Shown in pieces: positions 1 to 6,516 of a DNA stretch of 16,809 bases. Numbering within the stretch: position 1 is the stretch's first letter; every line of letters begins with the position of its first letter. The stretch is from Brevundimonas sp. UBA5936 (GTDB lineage Bacteria > Pseudomonadota > Alphaproteobacteria > Caulobacterales > Caulobacteraceae): the NCBI GenBank assembly GCA_002430835.1, contig DJDA01000126.1, positions 534-17,342 of the forward strand, in the 5' to 3' direction. The notes beneath the pieces are model-generated. The model saw nothing but the letters and a program-made list of their open reading frames with translations, had not been told where the DNA came from and ran no database searches. Made by a program: the position numbers and the translations under genes.

Positions 1-1037
1 TCCTGCCCGCCCTCCAGCAGGGCGAAGCGGAACGACTTGCCCGGCTTCAACAGCGGCAGCGCCCGCTCGATCGATCGATAGGCGGCGCGCAGGCCCGCCG
101 CGTCGCCGTCGAAACTCAGCACCGGCTCGGACGAGACGCGCCACAGACGCTCCATCTGCTCTTCGGTCAGGGCCGTACCCATCGGCGCGACCGCAGGCAG
201 TCCCGCCCGGTGGCAGGCGATGACGTCCATATAGCCTTCGACGACGATGATGCCCTGCTCGCCCCGGCTCTCGGCGCCCATGATCCGCCGCGCCTCCGGC
301 AGGCCGTAAAGCGTCGCCCCCTTGTGAAACAGCGAAGTCTCCGGCCCGTTCAGATACTTCGCCCGGTCGTCCGGGTTCATCGCCCGGCCGCCGAAGCTGA
401 CGATGCGCCCGCGCGCGTCCAGGATCGGGAACATCAGCCGGTCGCGGAAGCGGTCATAGGGCTGGCCGCCCCCTTCCGGCGCGATCAGCATCCCCGCCTC
501 GACCAGATCGCCCGGCCGCGCCCCGCGCTGGACCAGCGCCTGCTTCAGCCCCTCGCGGTCGTTGGGCGCATAGCCCAGGCCGAAACGCTCCCACTGATCC
601 TCGGGCAGGCCGCGCTTTTCGAGATATTCGCGCGCCGCCTTGCCGACGCTGCGGCGCAGATTGGCGGCGAACCACTTCTGAGACAGGTCCATCCAGTCAG
701 CCAGCCCCTGACGCTTCTGCTCGCGCTCGGCGGCCTGAGGGTCTTCGGCAGGCAGCTGCATGCCCGCCTCGCCCGCCAGACGGCTGACCGCCTCGACGAA
801 GCTGAGCCGCTCCGTCTCCTGCAGGAAGCTGATGACGTCGCCGTGCTTGCCCGAGCTGAAATCGTGGAAGAAACCCTTGTCGTCATTGACGAAGAAGCTC
901 GGCGACTTCTCCTTCGAGAAGGGGCTGAGGCCGACGAACTCGCGTCCCTGACGCTTGAGCTTCACCGTCCGCCCGATGATGTCGGACGGCCGAAGGCGGG
1001 CCTTCAGCTCCTCGATGAACCGTTCGTCAAATCGCAC
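1..1037 (-). CDS. dnaG: DNA primase DnaG, 5' part, cut by left edge
   Basis: DnaG synthesises RNA primers for chromosome replication. About 345 residues are visible; the family is usually 600-660, so the C-terminal helicase-binding part lies outside the window. The reading frame starts at a GTG and begins MRFDERFIEELKARLRPSDI. The N-terminal domain (residues about 1-100) has the fold landmarks of the CHC2 zinc-binding domain, but the four zinc ligands are replaced by S38, S41, D59 and S62 (SPFS...DFSS). The catalytic core contains the landmarks DRLMFPILDARGRIVSFGGR and AKYLNGPET. The Toprim domain shows E267 in VVEGYMDV and D310/D312 in SFDGDAAG, the metal-binding acidic residues. No strong ribosome binding site precedes the GTG (only a weak AGG-type motif). 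The start is chosen because the N-terminus matches the family. The gene diverges from the patatin lipoprotein. Confidence 0.96.
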   Translation of the reverse strand, partial: MRFDERFIEELKARLRPSDIIGRTVKLKRQGREFVGLSPFSKEKSPSFFVNDDKGFFHDFSSGKHGDVISFLQETERLSFVEAVSRLAGEAGMQLPAEDPQAAEREQKRQGLADWMDLSQKWFAANLRRSVGKAAREYLEKRGLPEDQWERFGLGYAPNDREGLKQALVQRGARPGDLVEAGMLIAPEGGGQPYDRFRDRLMFPILDARGRIVSFGGRAMNPDDRAKYLNGPETSLFHKGATLYGLPEARRIMGAESRGEQGIIVVEGYMDVIACHRAGLPAVAPMGTALTEEQMERLWRVSSEPVLSFDGDAAGLRAAYRSIERALPLLKPGKSFRFALLEGGQ

Positions 1038-1120
1038 GCCTGACCTATGCCGTCCGATGGCGGGCAAAGGCCAGCCCTCGCCCGCTCGCCGCGACGACGG
1101 CCCCCGACCAAAACGCCGCC

Positions 1121-1141
1121 TGGGGATAAGTCCGTGGACAA
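1121..1141. promoter_or_regulatory. Two DnaA-box-like 9-mers upstream of dnaG
   Basis: TGGGGATAA (1121-1129) differs by one base from the DnaA-box core TGTGGATAA, and CGTGGACAA (1133-1141) differs by two. They lie in tandem in the 173-bp divergent spacer between dnaG and the patatin gene. Near matches of this kind occur by chance, so binding is only a possibility. Confidence 0.25.
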
Positions 1142-1163
1142 CCGCCTGACTTCCTTCTGTCGC

Positions 1164-1183
1164 ACGACTGGGCTTTAAGTCGT
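1164..1183. repeat. Inverted repeat upstream of patatin gene
   Basis: ACGACT and AGTCGT form 6-bp arms around an 8-nt centre (GGGCTTTA), 27 bp before the patatin start codon. It could be an operator or lie in the leader RNA; nothing identifies a binding protein. Confidence 0.3.
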
Positions 1184-1210
1184 TCCAGCCCTGCCGGAGC
1201 CCTTGCGATC

Positions 1211-2422
1211 ATGCGCCGATTTCGTCTGCTTGTTCTATTGCTGCTGCCCGCCGTCTTCCTGACGCTCGGCGCCTGCCAGACCATTCCGCGCCCGGCCTTC
1301 GACGCCGCCGATCTGGCCGCCGCCAGCCCGCCCTGGCGCTACGACTTCCTGACCCCCGAGGCCCGCGACCGCTTCGTGCGCGAGACGGTCAACACCCAGA
1401 ACGCCACCCGCGATGGAACCTTCGACATCCTGGCCCTATCCGGCGGCGGGGCCAACGGCGCCTATGGCGCGGGCGTCATGGTCGGCTGGAGCCAGGCCGG
1501 AAACCGGCCCCAGTTCGAGGTGGTGACGGGGGTCTCGACCGGCGCCCTGATCGCCCCCTTCGTCTTCGCAGGCCCGCGCTTCGACCCGGCGCTGGAGCAC
1601 GCCTATACCAGCGGCCAGACCGACGACCTGCTGAAGTCGCGCGGCGTGCTGGCCCTGATGCTGCCCGGCGTGTTCAAGCCCGAGCCCCTGACCAATCTGG
1701 TGCTGAACAACATCTCGCCCGAGCTGCTGGCGGCCATCGCCGAGGAGCACCGCAAGGGCCGCCGCCTCTATGTCTCGACCACCAGCCTGGACACCCAGAC
1801 CCAGGTCGTCTGGGACATGGGCGCCATCGCCCAGCGCAACGACGACGCCTCTCGCCTGCTGTTCGTCAATGTGCTGATCGCCTCAGCCAGCATTCCCGGC
1901 GCCTTCCCGCCCGTCCTGCTGGACGTCGAGCATCAGGGGCGCCGCATTCAGGAACTGCACGTCGACGGCGGCACGGTGTCCAGCTTCCTGGTCGTGCCCC
2001 AGGCCCTGCTGCTGGAGGCGCCCGACGCCCGCCCCCTGGGCGACGCCCGCATCTGGGTCGTGGTCAACGGCAAGTGGGATCCGCGTTTCGAGGTCTCGCG
2101 CATCTCGGCCATCAGCATCGCCGCCCGCAGCTTCGACACCATGATGAAGGCCCTGCAGCGCTCCGACCTGACCGCCATCACCCAGTTCGCCCGCCGCTAT
2201 GACCTGACCCTGTCGGTGGCGGCCATCCCCGACCACGTCGAGGCCAACACCCTGGACTTCACCCAGGCCCACATGACCGCCCTGTTCCAGGCGGGCGAGA
2301 ACGAGGCCCAGGCCGGTCGCGCTTTCGAGCGGCGCGTTGATCCGTCGGAACCACGTCAATCCCGCCGCCGCGACAGGGAACAAACGCCGCCGACGGTCGT
2401 CATCGCCCCGCCCGTCGGTTAG
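1211..2422 (+). CDS. Patatin-like phospholipase, predicted lipoprotein
   Basis: The 403-residue protein is predicted to be a lipid acyl hydrolase of the patatin family, anchored in the envelope. A type II signal peptide ends in the lipobox LGAC, with the lipidated cysteine at C22. The patatin domain starts near residue 70: the oxyanion-hole glycine motif SGGGANGAYGAG spans residues 77-88, the nucleophile elbow GVSTG has S109, and the catalytic aspartate is D252 in VDGG, giving the Ser-Asp dyad. All key residues are present. The C-terminus (after about residue 370) is rich in Arg, Ser and Pro and looks disordered. A GGAG motif lies 11 nt before the ATG. The gene diverges from dnaG and has no obvious operon partner. 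The substrate cannot be deduced; the lipoprotein signal suggests action on envelope or external lipids. Confidence 0.9.
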   Translation: MRRFRLLVLLLLPAVFLTLGACQTIPRPAFDAADLAAASPPWRYDFLTPEARDRFVRETVNTQNATRDGTFDILALSGGGANGAYGAGVMVGWSQAGNRPQFEVVTGVSTGALIAPFVFAGPRFDPALEHAYTSGQTDDLLKSRGVLALMLPGVFKPEPLTNLVLNNISPELLAAIAEEHRKGRRLYVSTTSLDTQTQVVWDMGAIAQRNDDASRLLFVNVLIASASIPGAFPPVLLDVEHQGRRIQELHVDGGTVSSFLVVPQALLLEAPDARPLGDARIWVVVNGKWDPRFEVSRISAISIAARSFDTMMKALQRSDLTAITQFARRYDLTLSVAAIPDHVEANTLDFTQAHMTALFQAGENEAQAGRAFERRVDPSEPRQSRRRDREQTPPTVVIAPPVG

Positions 2423-2426
2423 GAAT

Positions 2427-2437
2427 TGGTTAACCAT
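2427..2437. promoter_or_regulatory. CtrA-like half-site inside a 10-bp palindrome
   Basis: TGGTTAACCA (2427-2436) is a perfect palindrome, and TTAACCAT (2430-2437) matches the 8-mer form of the alphaproteobacterial CtrA cell-cycle regulator site. It lies 5 bp after the patatin stop codon and about 160 bp before the small gene at 2595. There is no second TTAA at the expected 7-nt spacing, so this is at best a half-site. Confidence 0.3.
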
Positions 2438-2468
2438 ATTGTCCGCAATGCGGCCACAACCATCTGAT

Positions 2469-2548
2469 TACGAACAATATTTTTCGTATAACAGCGGAAC
2501 TGTCCACAGAGCCTGTGGATTCTTCCTGCGCCCCTGAGAAGCAGGGGC
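2469..2548. repeat. Cluster of three inverted repeats before small gene
   Basis: Three perfect inverted repeats follow each other: TACGAA/TTCGTA with an 8-nt centre (2469-2488), TCCACAG/CTGTGGA with a 3-nt centre (2503-2519), and GCCCCTG/CAGGGGC with an AGAAG loop (2530-2548). The last could form a stable RNA hairpin, but no T tract follows it (TGTTCC), so it is not a convincing rho-independent terminator for the patatin gene. A GANTC (CcrM methylation) site, GATTC, lies at 2518-2522. The stretch is richer in A+T than its surroundings. Confidence 0.5.
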
Positions 2549-2594
2549 TGTTCCAGACGGCGCCGCCGCAGACCGCGAACGACGCCGTTGCCAG

Positions 2595-2870
2595 ATGGGT
2601 ATTCTCATGTTCATCGCCATCGCCCGCCCGGCGGTGGAGCCCCAAGGCCCCGACGCCGTCGCCGTCCCCGGCTCTCCCGCTGTTCCCCTGCTCAAGCCTC
2701 GCGCCCTGCACGCCCGCCTGCTGGCCAACGCCGCCCTGCGGCGTCAACGCGGCTGGCTACGTCGGCAGGAGGATCGCAGCGAGGACGCCGACTACTGGCT
2801 GCACGCCGCCGTCATCGCCATCGGCAAGGCGGCCGCCTTGCGTCGCGCCGAACCTGCGTCCCTGCCCTAG
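2595..2870 (+). CDS. Small hypothetical protein, 91 residues
   Basis: I do not recognise a family. The frame has strongly GC-biased third codon positions throughout, which supports it as the coding frame over the two overlapping plus-strand frames. The protein has a Pro/Ala/Val-rich N-terminal third, then a basic, amphipathic stretch (LHARLLANAALRRQRGWLRR), an acidic hinge (EDRSEDADYW) and a short hydrophobic helix-like segment (LHAAVIAIGKAAALRR). No signal peptide or clear membrane helix is seen. The start is uncertain: the ATG at 2595 and the in-frame ATG at 2607 are both possible, neither with a strong ribosome binding site. Its stop lies 4 bp from the convergent stop of the glycosyltransferase-like gene. 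Confidence 0.6.
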   Translation: MGILMFIAIARPAVEPQGPDAVAVPGSPAVPLLKPRALHARLLANAALRRQRGWLRRQEDRSEDADYWLHAAVIAIGKAAALRRAEPASLP

Positions 2871-2874
2871 AAGC

Positions 2875-3840
2875 TCAACGCAGTTCGGGCAGGCGCCGCG
2901 CCAGGGATTCCTTCAGCTTGCGGCCGCGCTCGGACAGGCTCTTGCCCCGGCGCCGTTCGCGCACCTCATAGCCCTGGCCCCAGCGTTCGTGCATGGCGGC
3001 CATCAAGGCAGGATGGCGGTCGTACTGGTGCACGATCGCGCTCGTCCCGCCGTCCGGGTTCACGATCCGGCCGTCCGCCAGCGACAGGGTCTCGCTCGAC
3101 GTCAGGCCGATCGTAGCGATCCGGCCGTAGTTGGCCGCCGCCTCGCCCTCGACCAGGCCCAGATGCAGGGCGATGTTGCAGGCCGCCTGATCGGCCCCGA
3201 AGGCGCCGCCGATCTCGGATCGGGGAATGGCCGCCAGCATCAACAGGGTGCGGCAGAAGCGGATCATGCACTCGCGCGGTCCCATGACGGTGCCGACGCA
3301 GACGCACGGCTTGTCCGCCAGGGCGCGCGCCACGTCCTCGCCGCCGACGCCGCGCAGATATTTCATGTTGAAGGCGTGCCCCTTCAGGCCCCCGTCGTAC
3401 TCGACGAAGAATTCCGGCCTGGCGGGCGGCGGATCAAACGGCGGCGCCTGGAAGACCACGTCGCGCACATCGGTCAGCAGCACGCTGCGCGCCCAGGGCC
3501 GTTCGCTCATCAGCATGTCGAAGGCGGCGAACCGCTGCATCACCGGATGCGGCCGCCAGGCGCTGTTGCACAGGCACGCAGGCGGCACGGACTCCACGTT
3601 ATGCTCGGCCAGGAAGGCCAGCAGCTCAGGCTCCTGATCCGTCACCAGCACCACCGGGCCGGCGTAGACCGCGCGCAATGAGCGCACGAAGACCGCCACG
3701 TCGGCGGCCTCATACCCTGTGGCGTAGCCCAGGATCAGATCATGCTCGGCCGCCGCAACAGCGAGAGAGGCCCCCCTCTCCCCTGCGATCGCAGCAGAAA
3801 CCCAACCGAGATAAGCGGACTTCGCTGCGGGAGCCCCCAT
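2875..3840 (-). CDS. Putative GT-A-type glycosyltransferase
   Basis: The 321-residue protein has features of a nucleotide-diphospho-sugar transferase, but I cannot name the family. Strand-like LILGYATGY (35-43) opens the domain, VVLVTDQEPELL follows, and LLTDVRDVVFQ carries a D-x-x-D motif (D124, D127) at the position where GT-A enzymes bind metal and sugar nucleotide. Later come FGADQAACN and an IVHQYDRHP motif near the C-terminus, then a basic tail (about residues 285-321). It lacks a signal peptide and membrane segments, so is probably cytosolic. The ATG directly follows the carA stop codon (TAA-ATG), with GAGGG 5 nt upstream inside carA. This supports the start and implies translational coupling to carA. 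The first 30 codons are less GC-biased at the third position than the rest. A sugar-related role is inference from the D-x-x-D region only. Confidence 0.6.
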   Translation of the reverse strand: MGAPAAKSAYLGWVSAAIAGERGASLAVAAAEHDLILGYATGYEAADVAVFVRSLRAVYAGPVVLVTDQEPELLAFLAEHNVESVPPACLCNSAWRPHPVMQRFAAFDMLMSERPWARSVLLTDVRDVVFQAPPFDPPPARPEFFVEYDGGLKGHAFNMKYLRGVGGEDVARALADKPCVCVGTVMGPRECMIRFCRTLLMLAAIPRSEIGGAFGADQAACNIALHLGLVEGEAAANYGRIATIGLTSSETLSLADGRIVNPDGGTSAIVHQYDRHPALMAAMHERWGQGYEVRERRRGKSLSERGRKLKESLARRLPELR

Positions 3841-5001
3841 TTACGCCCTCATGGAATCCACGAAACGCTTGAACAGATAGAGGCTGTCGGTCGGACCCGA
3901 CGAGGCCTCCGGGTGATGCTGCACGCTGAACACGGGTTTATCCTTCAGCGCAATCCCGCAATTCGTACCATCGAAAAGCGACACATGGGTTTCAACCACG
4001 GCCTCGGGCAGACTGTCGCGGTCGACCGAGAACTCGTGGTTCATCGACACGATCTCGACCTTGCCCGTGGTCAGATCCTTGACCGGGTGGTTGGCGCCGT
4101 GGTGGCCCTGTTCCATCTTCAGCGTCTTGGCGCCCAGCGCGATGGCCAGCATCTGGTGGCCCAGGCAGATGCCCATCAGCGGCTTGCCGCTGTCCAGCAG
4201 CTTCTTGATCTCGGGCACGGCGTATTCGCCGGTCGCGGCCGGATCGCCCGGACCGTTCGACAGAACCACGCCGTCGGGGTTGCGGGCCAGGATGTCCTCG
4301 GCCGTGGTCGAGGCGGGGACCACGGTGATCTTCACCCCGGTCGAGGCCAGGGCGCGCAGGATATTGCGCTTCACGCCGTAGTCGACGACCACCACCGACT
4401 TGTCGCCGGCCTCGGGCTGGGCGTAGCCGGTCGGCCATTCCCAGGCGCCCTCGGTCCATTCGAAGGCCTGGGTGGTCGAAGCGTCCTTGGCCAGGTCCAG
4501 GCCGACCAGGCCCTTCCAGTCGCGCGCCTGGGCCGTCAGGGCCTCCAGGTCGAACTGGCCGTCGGGATCATGGGCGATGACGGCGTGCGGGGCGCCCTTC
4601 TCGCGGATCAGCTGGGTCAGGGCGCGGGTGTCGACGCCCGCCAGGCCGATGACGCCGCGCGACTTCATCCAGGTGTCCAGCCCGCCCGAGGCGCGCCAGT
4701 TGGCCGGATCGGTCGGCACGTCGCGCAGGATGACGCCGCGCGCCGCGCGCTCGGGCGCCTCGCCGATCTGTTCGACGTCTTCCAGGTTCACGCCGACGTT
4801 GCCGATGTGCGGGAAGGTGAAGGCCAGGATCTGGCTCATGTACGACGGGTCGGTCAGGATTTCCTGATAGCCCGTCATCGAGGTGTTGAAGACCACTTCG
4901 CCGAGGGCCGAGCCGGTCGCGCCGACGCCGATCCCCGACAGGACCGTTCCATCTGCGAGCACGAGGACGCCGGTGGCGCCGGACAGGATTTGAGTCGTCA
5001 T
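3841..5001 (-). CDS. carA: Carbamoyl-phosphate synthase small subunit (glutamine amidotransferase)
   Basis: CarA hydrolyses glutamine and channels ammonia to CarB for carbamoyl phosphate, the precursor of pyrimidines and arginine, in the cytosol. The 386-residue length is normal. The N-terminal CarA-specific domain includes GEVVFNTSMTGYQEILTDPS and the ring-contact region around RGVIGLAGVDTRALT. The class I amidotransferase domain has VVLSNGPGDP, the nucleophile C279 in GICLGHQ, and H363/E365 in QHHPEAS, the complete Cys-His-Glu triad. AGGAG (plus-strand complement at 5011-5015) lies 9 nt before the ATG. It is the first gene of a probable two-gene unit with the glycosyltransferase-like gene. 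Its partner carB is not adjacent: carB starts at 11764 on the opposite strand. Confidence 0.98.
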   Translation of the reverse strand: MTTQILSGATGVLVLADGTVLSGIGVGATGSALGEVVFNTSMTGYQEILTDPSYMSQILAFTFPHIGNVGVNLEDVEQIGEAPERAARGVILRDVPTDPANWRASGGLDTWMKSRGVIGLAGVDTRALTQLIREKGAPHAVIAHDPDGQFDLEALTAQARDWKGLVGLDLAKDASTTQAFEWTEGAWEWPTGYAQPEAGDKSVVVVDYGVKRNILRALASTGVKITVVPASTTAEDILARNPDGVVLSNGPGDPAATGEYAVPEIKKLLDSGKPLMGICLGHQMLAIALGAKTLKMEQGHHGANHPVKDLTTGKVEIVSMNHEFSVDRDSLPEAVVETHVSLFDGTNCGIALKDKPVFSVQHHPEASSGPTDSLYLFKRFVDSMRA

Positions 5002-5062
5002 GGCGCAGGGCTCCTAGCAGTGAATACGGGCGGACAAACGGCGGCGTCGCTAAAGAGATGAA

Positions 5063-5084
5063 GAGGCCGTGTCAACACGGCCTC
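5063..5084 (-). terminator. Hairpin terminator after antiporter gene
   Basis: GAGGCCGTG and CACGGCCTC form a perfect 9-bp stem with a 4-nt loop, just after the antiporter stop codon. On the minus strand it is followed by a pyrimidine-rich run (TTCATCTCTTT), a weak U tract. The minus-strand loop region also reads TTGACA, a perfect -35 hexamer, placed about 70 bp upstream of carA. The element may therefore both end the antiporter transcript and carry part of the carA promoter; no convincing -10 box was found. Confidence 0.7.
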
Positions 5085-5087
5085 TGA

Positions 5088-6395
5088 TTATGCCGCCTGG
5101 AAGCGTCCCTGTCGCTTGCGAACCCACAGCCAGGCCAGACTGGTCACGGCGAAGAAGCCGACGCTAGGCCAGATGTAGCCGCCCGCCGCCGCCGCGACCG
5201 CAAAGGCCGAGAACACCGCCCCGCCGACGGCCAGCAGACGCCAGCCCGGCTTGGTCGTCAGCTTCCACAGCGTCACCGAACACAGGGCGTAGAGGCACAG
5301 CGTCAGCACCGAGGTCACGCCGATCAGCACGCCGAACTGCTGGCCCAGGGTCGGCTGGGCGCTGGCGATCACCATGGCGCTCATGATGACGCCATTGATC
5401 AGGGGGTTGGACAGGGGCGTCCTGCCCTTCTGCGCCCCGCCGAACCAGCGCGGCAGCCACCCGGCCTCGGCCGAGGCGCGCGCTGTCTCGCCGCCCATCA
5501 TGGTCCAACCCGCAATGGTGCCGGTCGCCTTGATGACGGCGCAGGCCGCCACCAGCCCGGCCACCGAGGCCCCCATGACCCGCGCCACCAGATCGGCGTA
5601 CGGGCTGGTCGAATGGGCCAGGACATCGGCCGGGATGACGCCGAACACGGCCACGCTGGCCGCCACATAGACGACGAAGGCCAGCAAAACCCCGCCCAGC
5701 GAGGCGCGGCCCACGTCGGTCGCCGGATTCTTCACCTGACTGGACAGGGCCGCCGCGCTCTCGACGCCCAGGAAGGCCCAGAAGATCACGGCCAGCGAGG
5801 CCGGAACCGTCTTCATCAGCGGTTCGCCCGCCGGGCTCCAGGAGGCGACGAAGGTGTCGCCGCTGAAGGCGATGACGCCGGCGATGATGGCCAGACCGAT
5901 CGGAATCAGCCCCAGCACCAGGGTGATCGCCCCGAACCGCGCCGCCGTCTTCGACCCCGCCGCATAGGCCGCGGTCGTCAGCCAGATCAGCGCCAGATTG
6001 CTGAGCGCGCCCCACATCGGCTCCTTCAGCGCCGGAAAGAAGAAGGCCAGATAGCCGGTCCCCGCCACCGCCACGGCGACATTGCCGGTCAGGCAGGCCG
6101 CCCAATAGGCCAGCCCCGTCTGATAGCCCAGAAACCGCCCCAGACCGCGCCGGGCGAAGTCCGACAGGCCATCGGCCTCCGGCTGCATCCGCCCCAGACC
6201 GCCGAACACCAGCGCCAGGGTCACGGCTCCGATGCCGCAGACGATCCAGCCGATGATGCTCGAGCTGCCGGTCGGCGCCAGGGTGGCGGGCAACAGGTAG
6301 ACGCCCGATCCGATCATATTCCCCGCCACCACAAGGGCGGCCAGGCCCCAGCCGATACGGTGCGAGGGTTCAGGCAGGATGTCGACTTGGCTCAT
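5088..6395 (-). CDS. AdiC/PotE-type amino acid antiporter (APC superfamily)
   Basis: This is a 435-residue inner-membrane transporter with about 12 hydrophobic segments, resembling the basic amino acid/polyamine antiporters (AdiC, CadB, PotE). Recognisable positions include AGNMIGSG in TM1 (N26, S30, aligning with AdiC N22 and S26 of the substrate site), LGYQTGLAYWAAC in TM3, IFWAFLGVESAA in TM6 (tryptophan and glutamate matching AdiC W202 and E208), KNPATDVGRA after TM6, and AGWTMMGGETA in TM8 (matching W293). The frame stays open upstream to 6671, but that extension is basic, low-complexity and overlaps the HAD gene. The ATG at 6395 gives the family N-terminus (MSQVDILPEPSHRIGWGLAA). No amino acid decarboxylase lies nearby, so a role in acid resistance is not implied. 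The substrate is unknown, probably an amino acid. Confidence 0.88.
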   Translation of the reverse strand: MSQVDILPEPSHRIGWGLAALVVAGNMIGSGVYLLPATLAPTGSSSIIGWIVCGIGAVTLALVFGGLGRMQPEADGLSDFARRGLGRFLGYQTGLAYWAACLTGNVAVAVAGTGYLAFFFPALKEPMWGALSNLALIWLTTAAYAAGSKTAARFGAITLVLGLIPIGLAIIAGVIAFSGDTFVASWSPAGEPLMKTVPASLAVIFWAFLGVESAAALSSQVKNPATDVGRASLGGVLLAFVVYVAASVAVFGVIPADVLAHSTSPYADLVARVMGASVAGLVAACAVIKATGTIAGWTMMGGETARASAEAGWLPRWFGGAQKGRTPLSNPLINGVIMSAMVIASAQPTLGQQFGVLIGVTSVLTLCLYALCSVTLWKLTTKPGWRLLAVGGAVFSAFAVAAAAGGYIWPSVGFFAVTSLAWLWVRKRQGRFQAA

Positions 6396-6440
6396 GCTCG
6401 CCGCATAGACCGAAATGTCGCAGCCGTCGCCCTCAAGATT

Positions 6441-6470
6441 TCCCCGCCTTCCCTTCAGGATGAGCGGGGA
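6441..6470. repeat. Inverted repeat in divergent antiporter/HAD promoter region
   Basis: TCCCCGC (6441-6447) and GCGGGGA (6464-6470) form 7-bp arms separated by 16 nt in the 121-bp spacer between two divergent genes. A shared operator is possible; no regulator gene is nearby. Confidence 0.3.
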
Positions 6471-6516
6471 TAGGAACCATGCTAATGCCCCGGCCAGAAG
6501 TTCTGGAGCCTCCCCC

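Noticed and set aside
210..1043. Plus-strand open frame of 277 codons opposite dnaG
   Set aside because: It is the complement of the dnaG frame, which carries clear primase motifs; the translated product is rich in Arg, Asp and Leu and has no recognisable domain.
2530..2548. Terminator for the patatin gene
   Set aside because: The hairpin is good, but TGTTCC follows instead of a T tract and it lies more than 100 bp after the stop codon; listed only as an inverted repeat.
2515..3681. Plus-strand open frame of 388 codons crossing the small gene and the glycosyltransferase-like gene
   Set aside because: It overlaps two better-supported frames, and its product changes character along its length without any domain.
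3742..5061. Plus-strand open frame of 439 codons opposite carA
   Set aside because: The minus strand encodes complete CarA with its catalytic triad.
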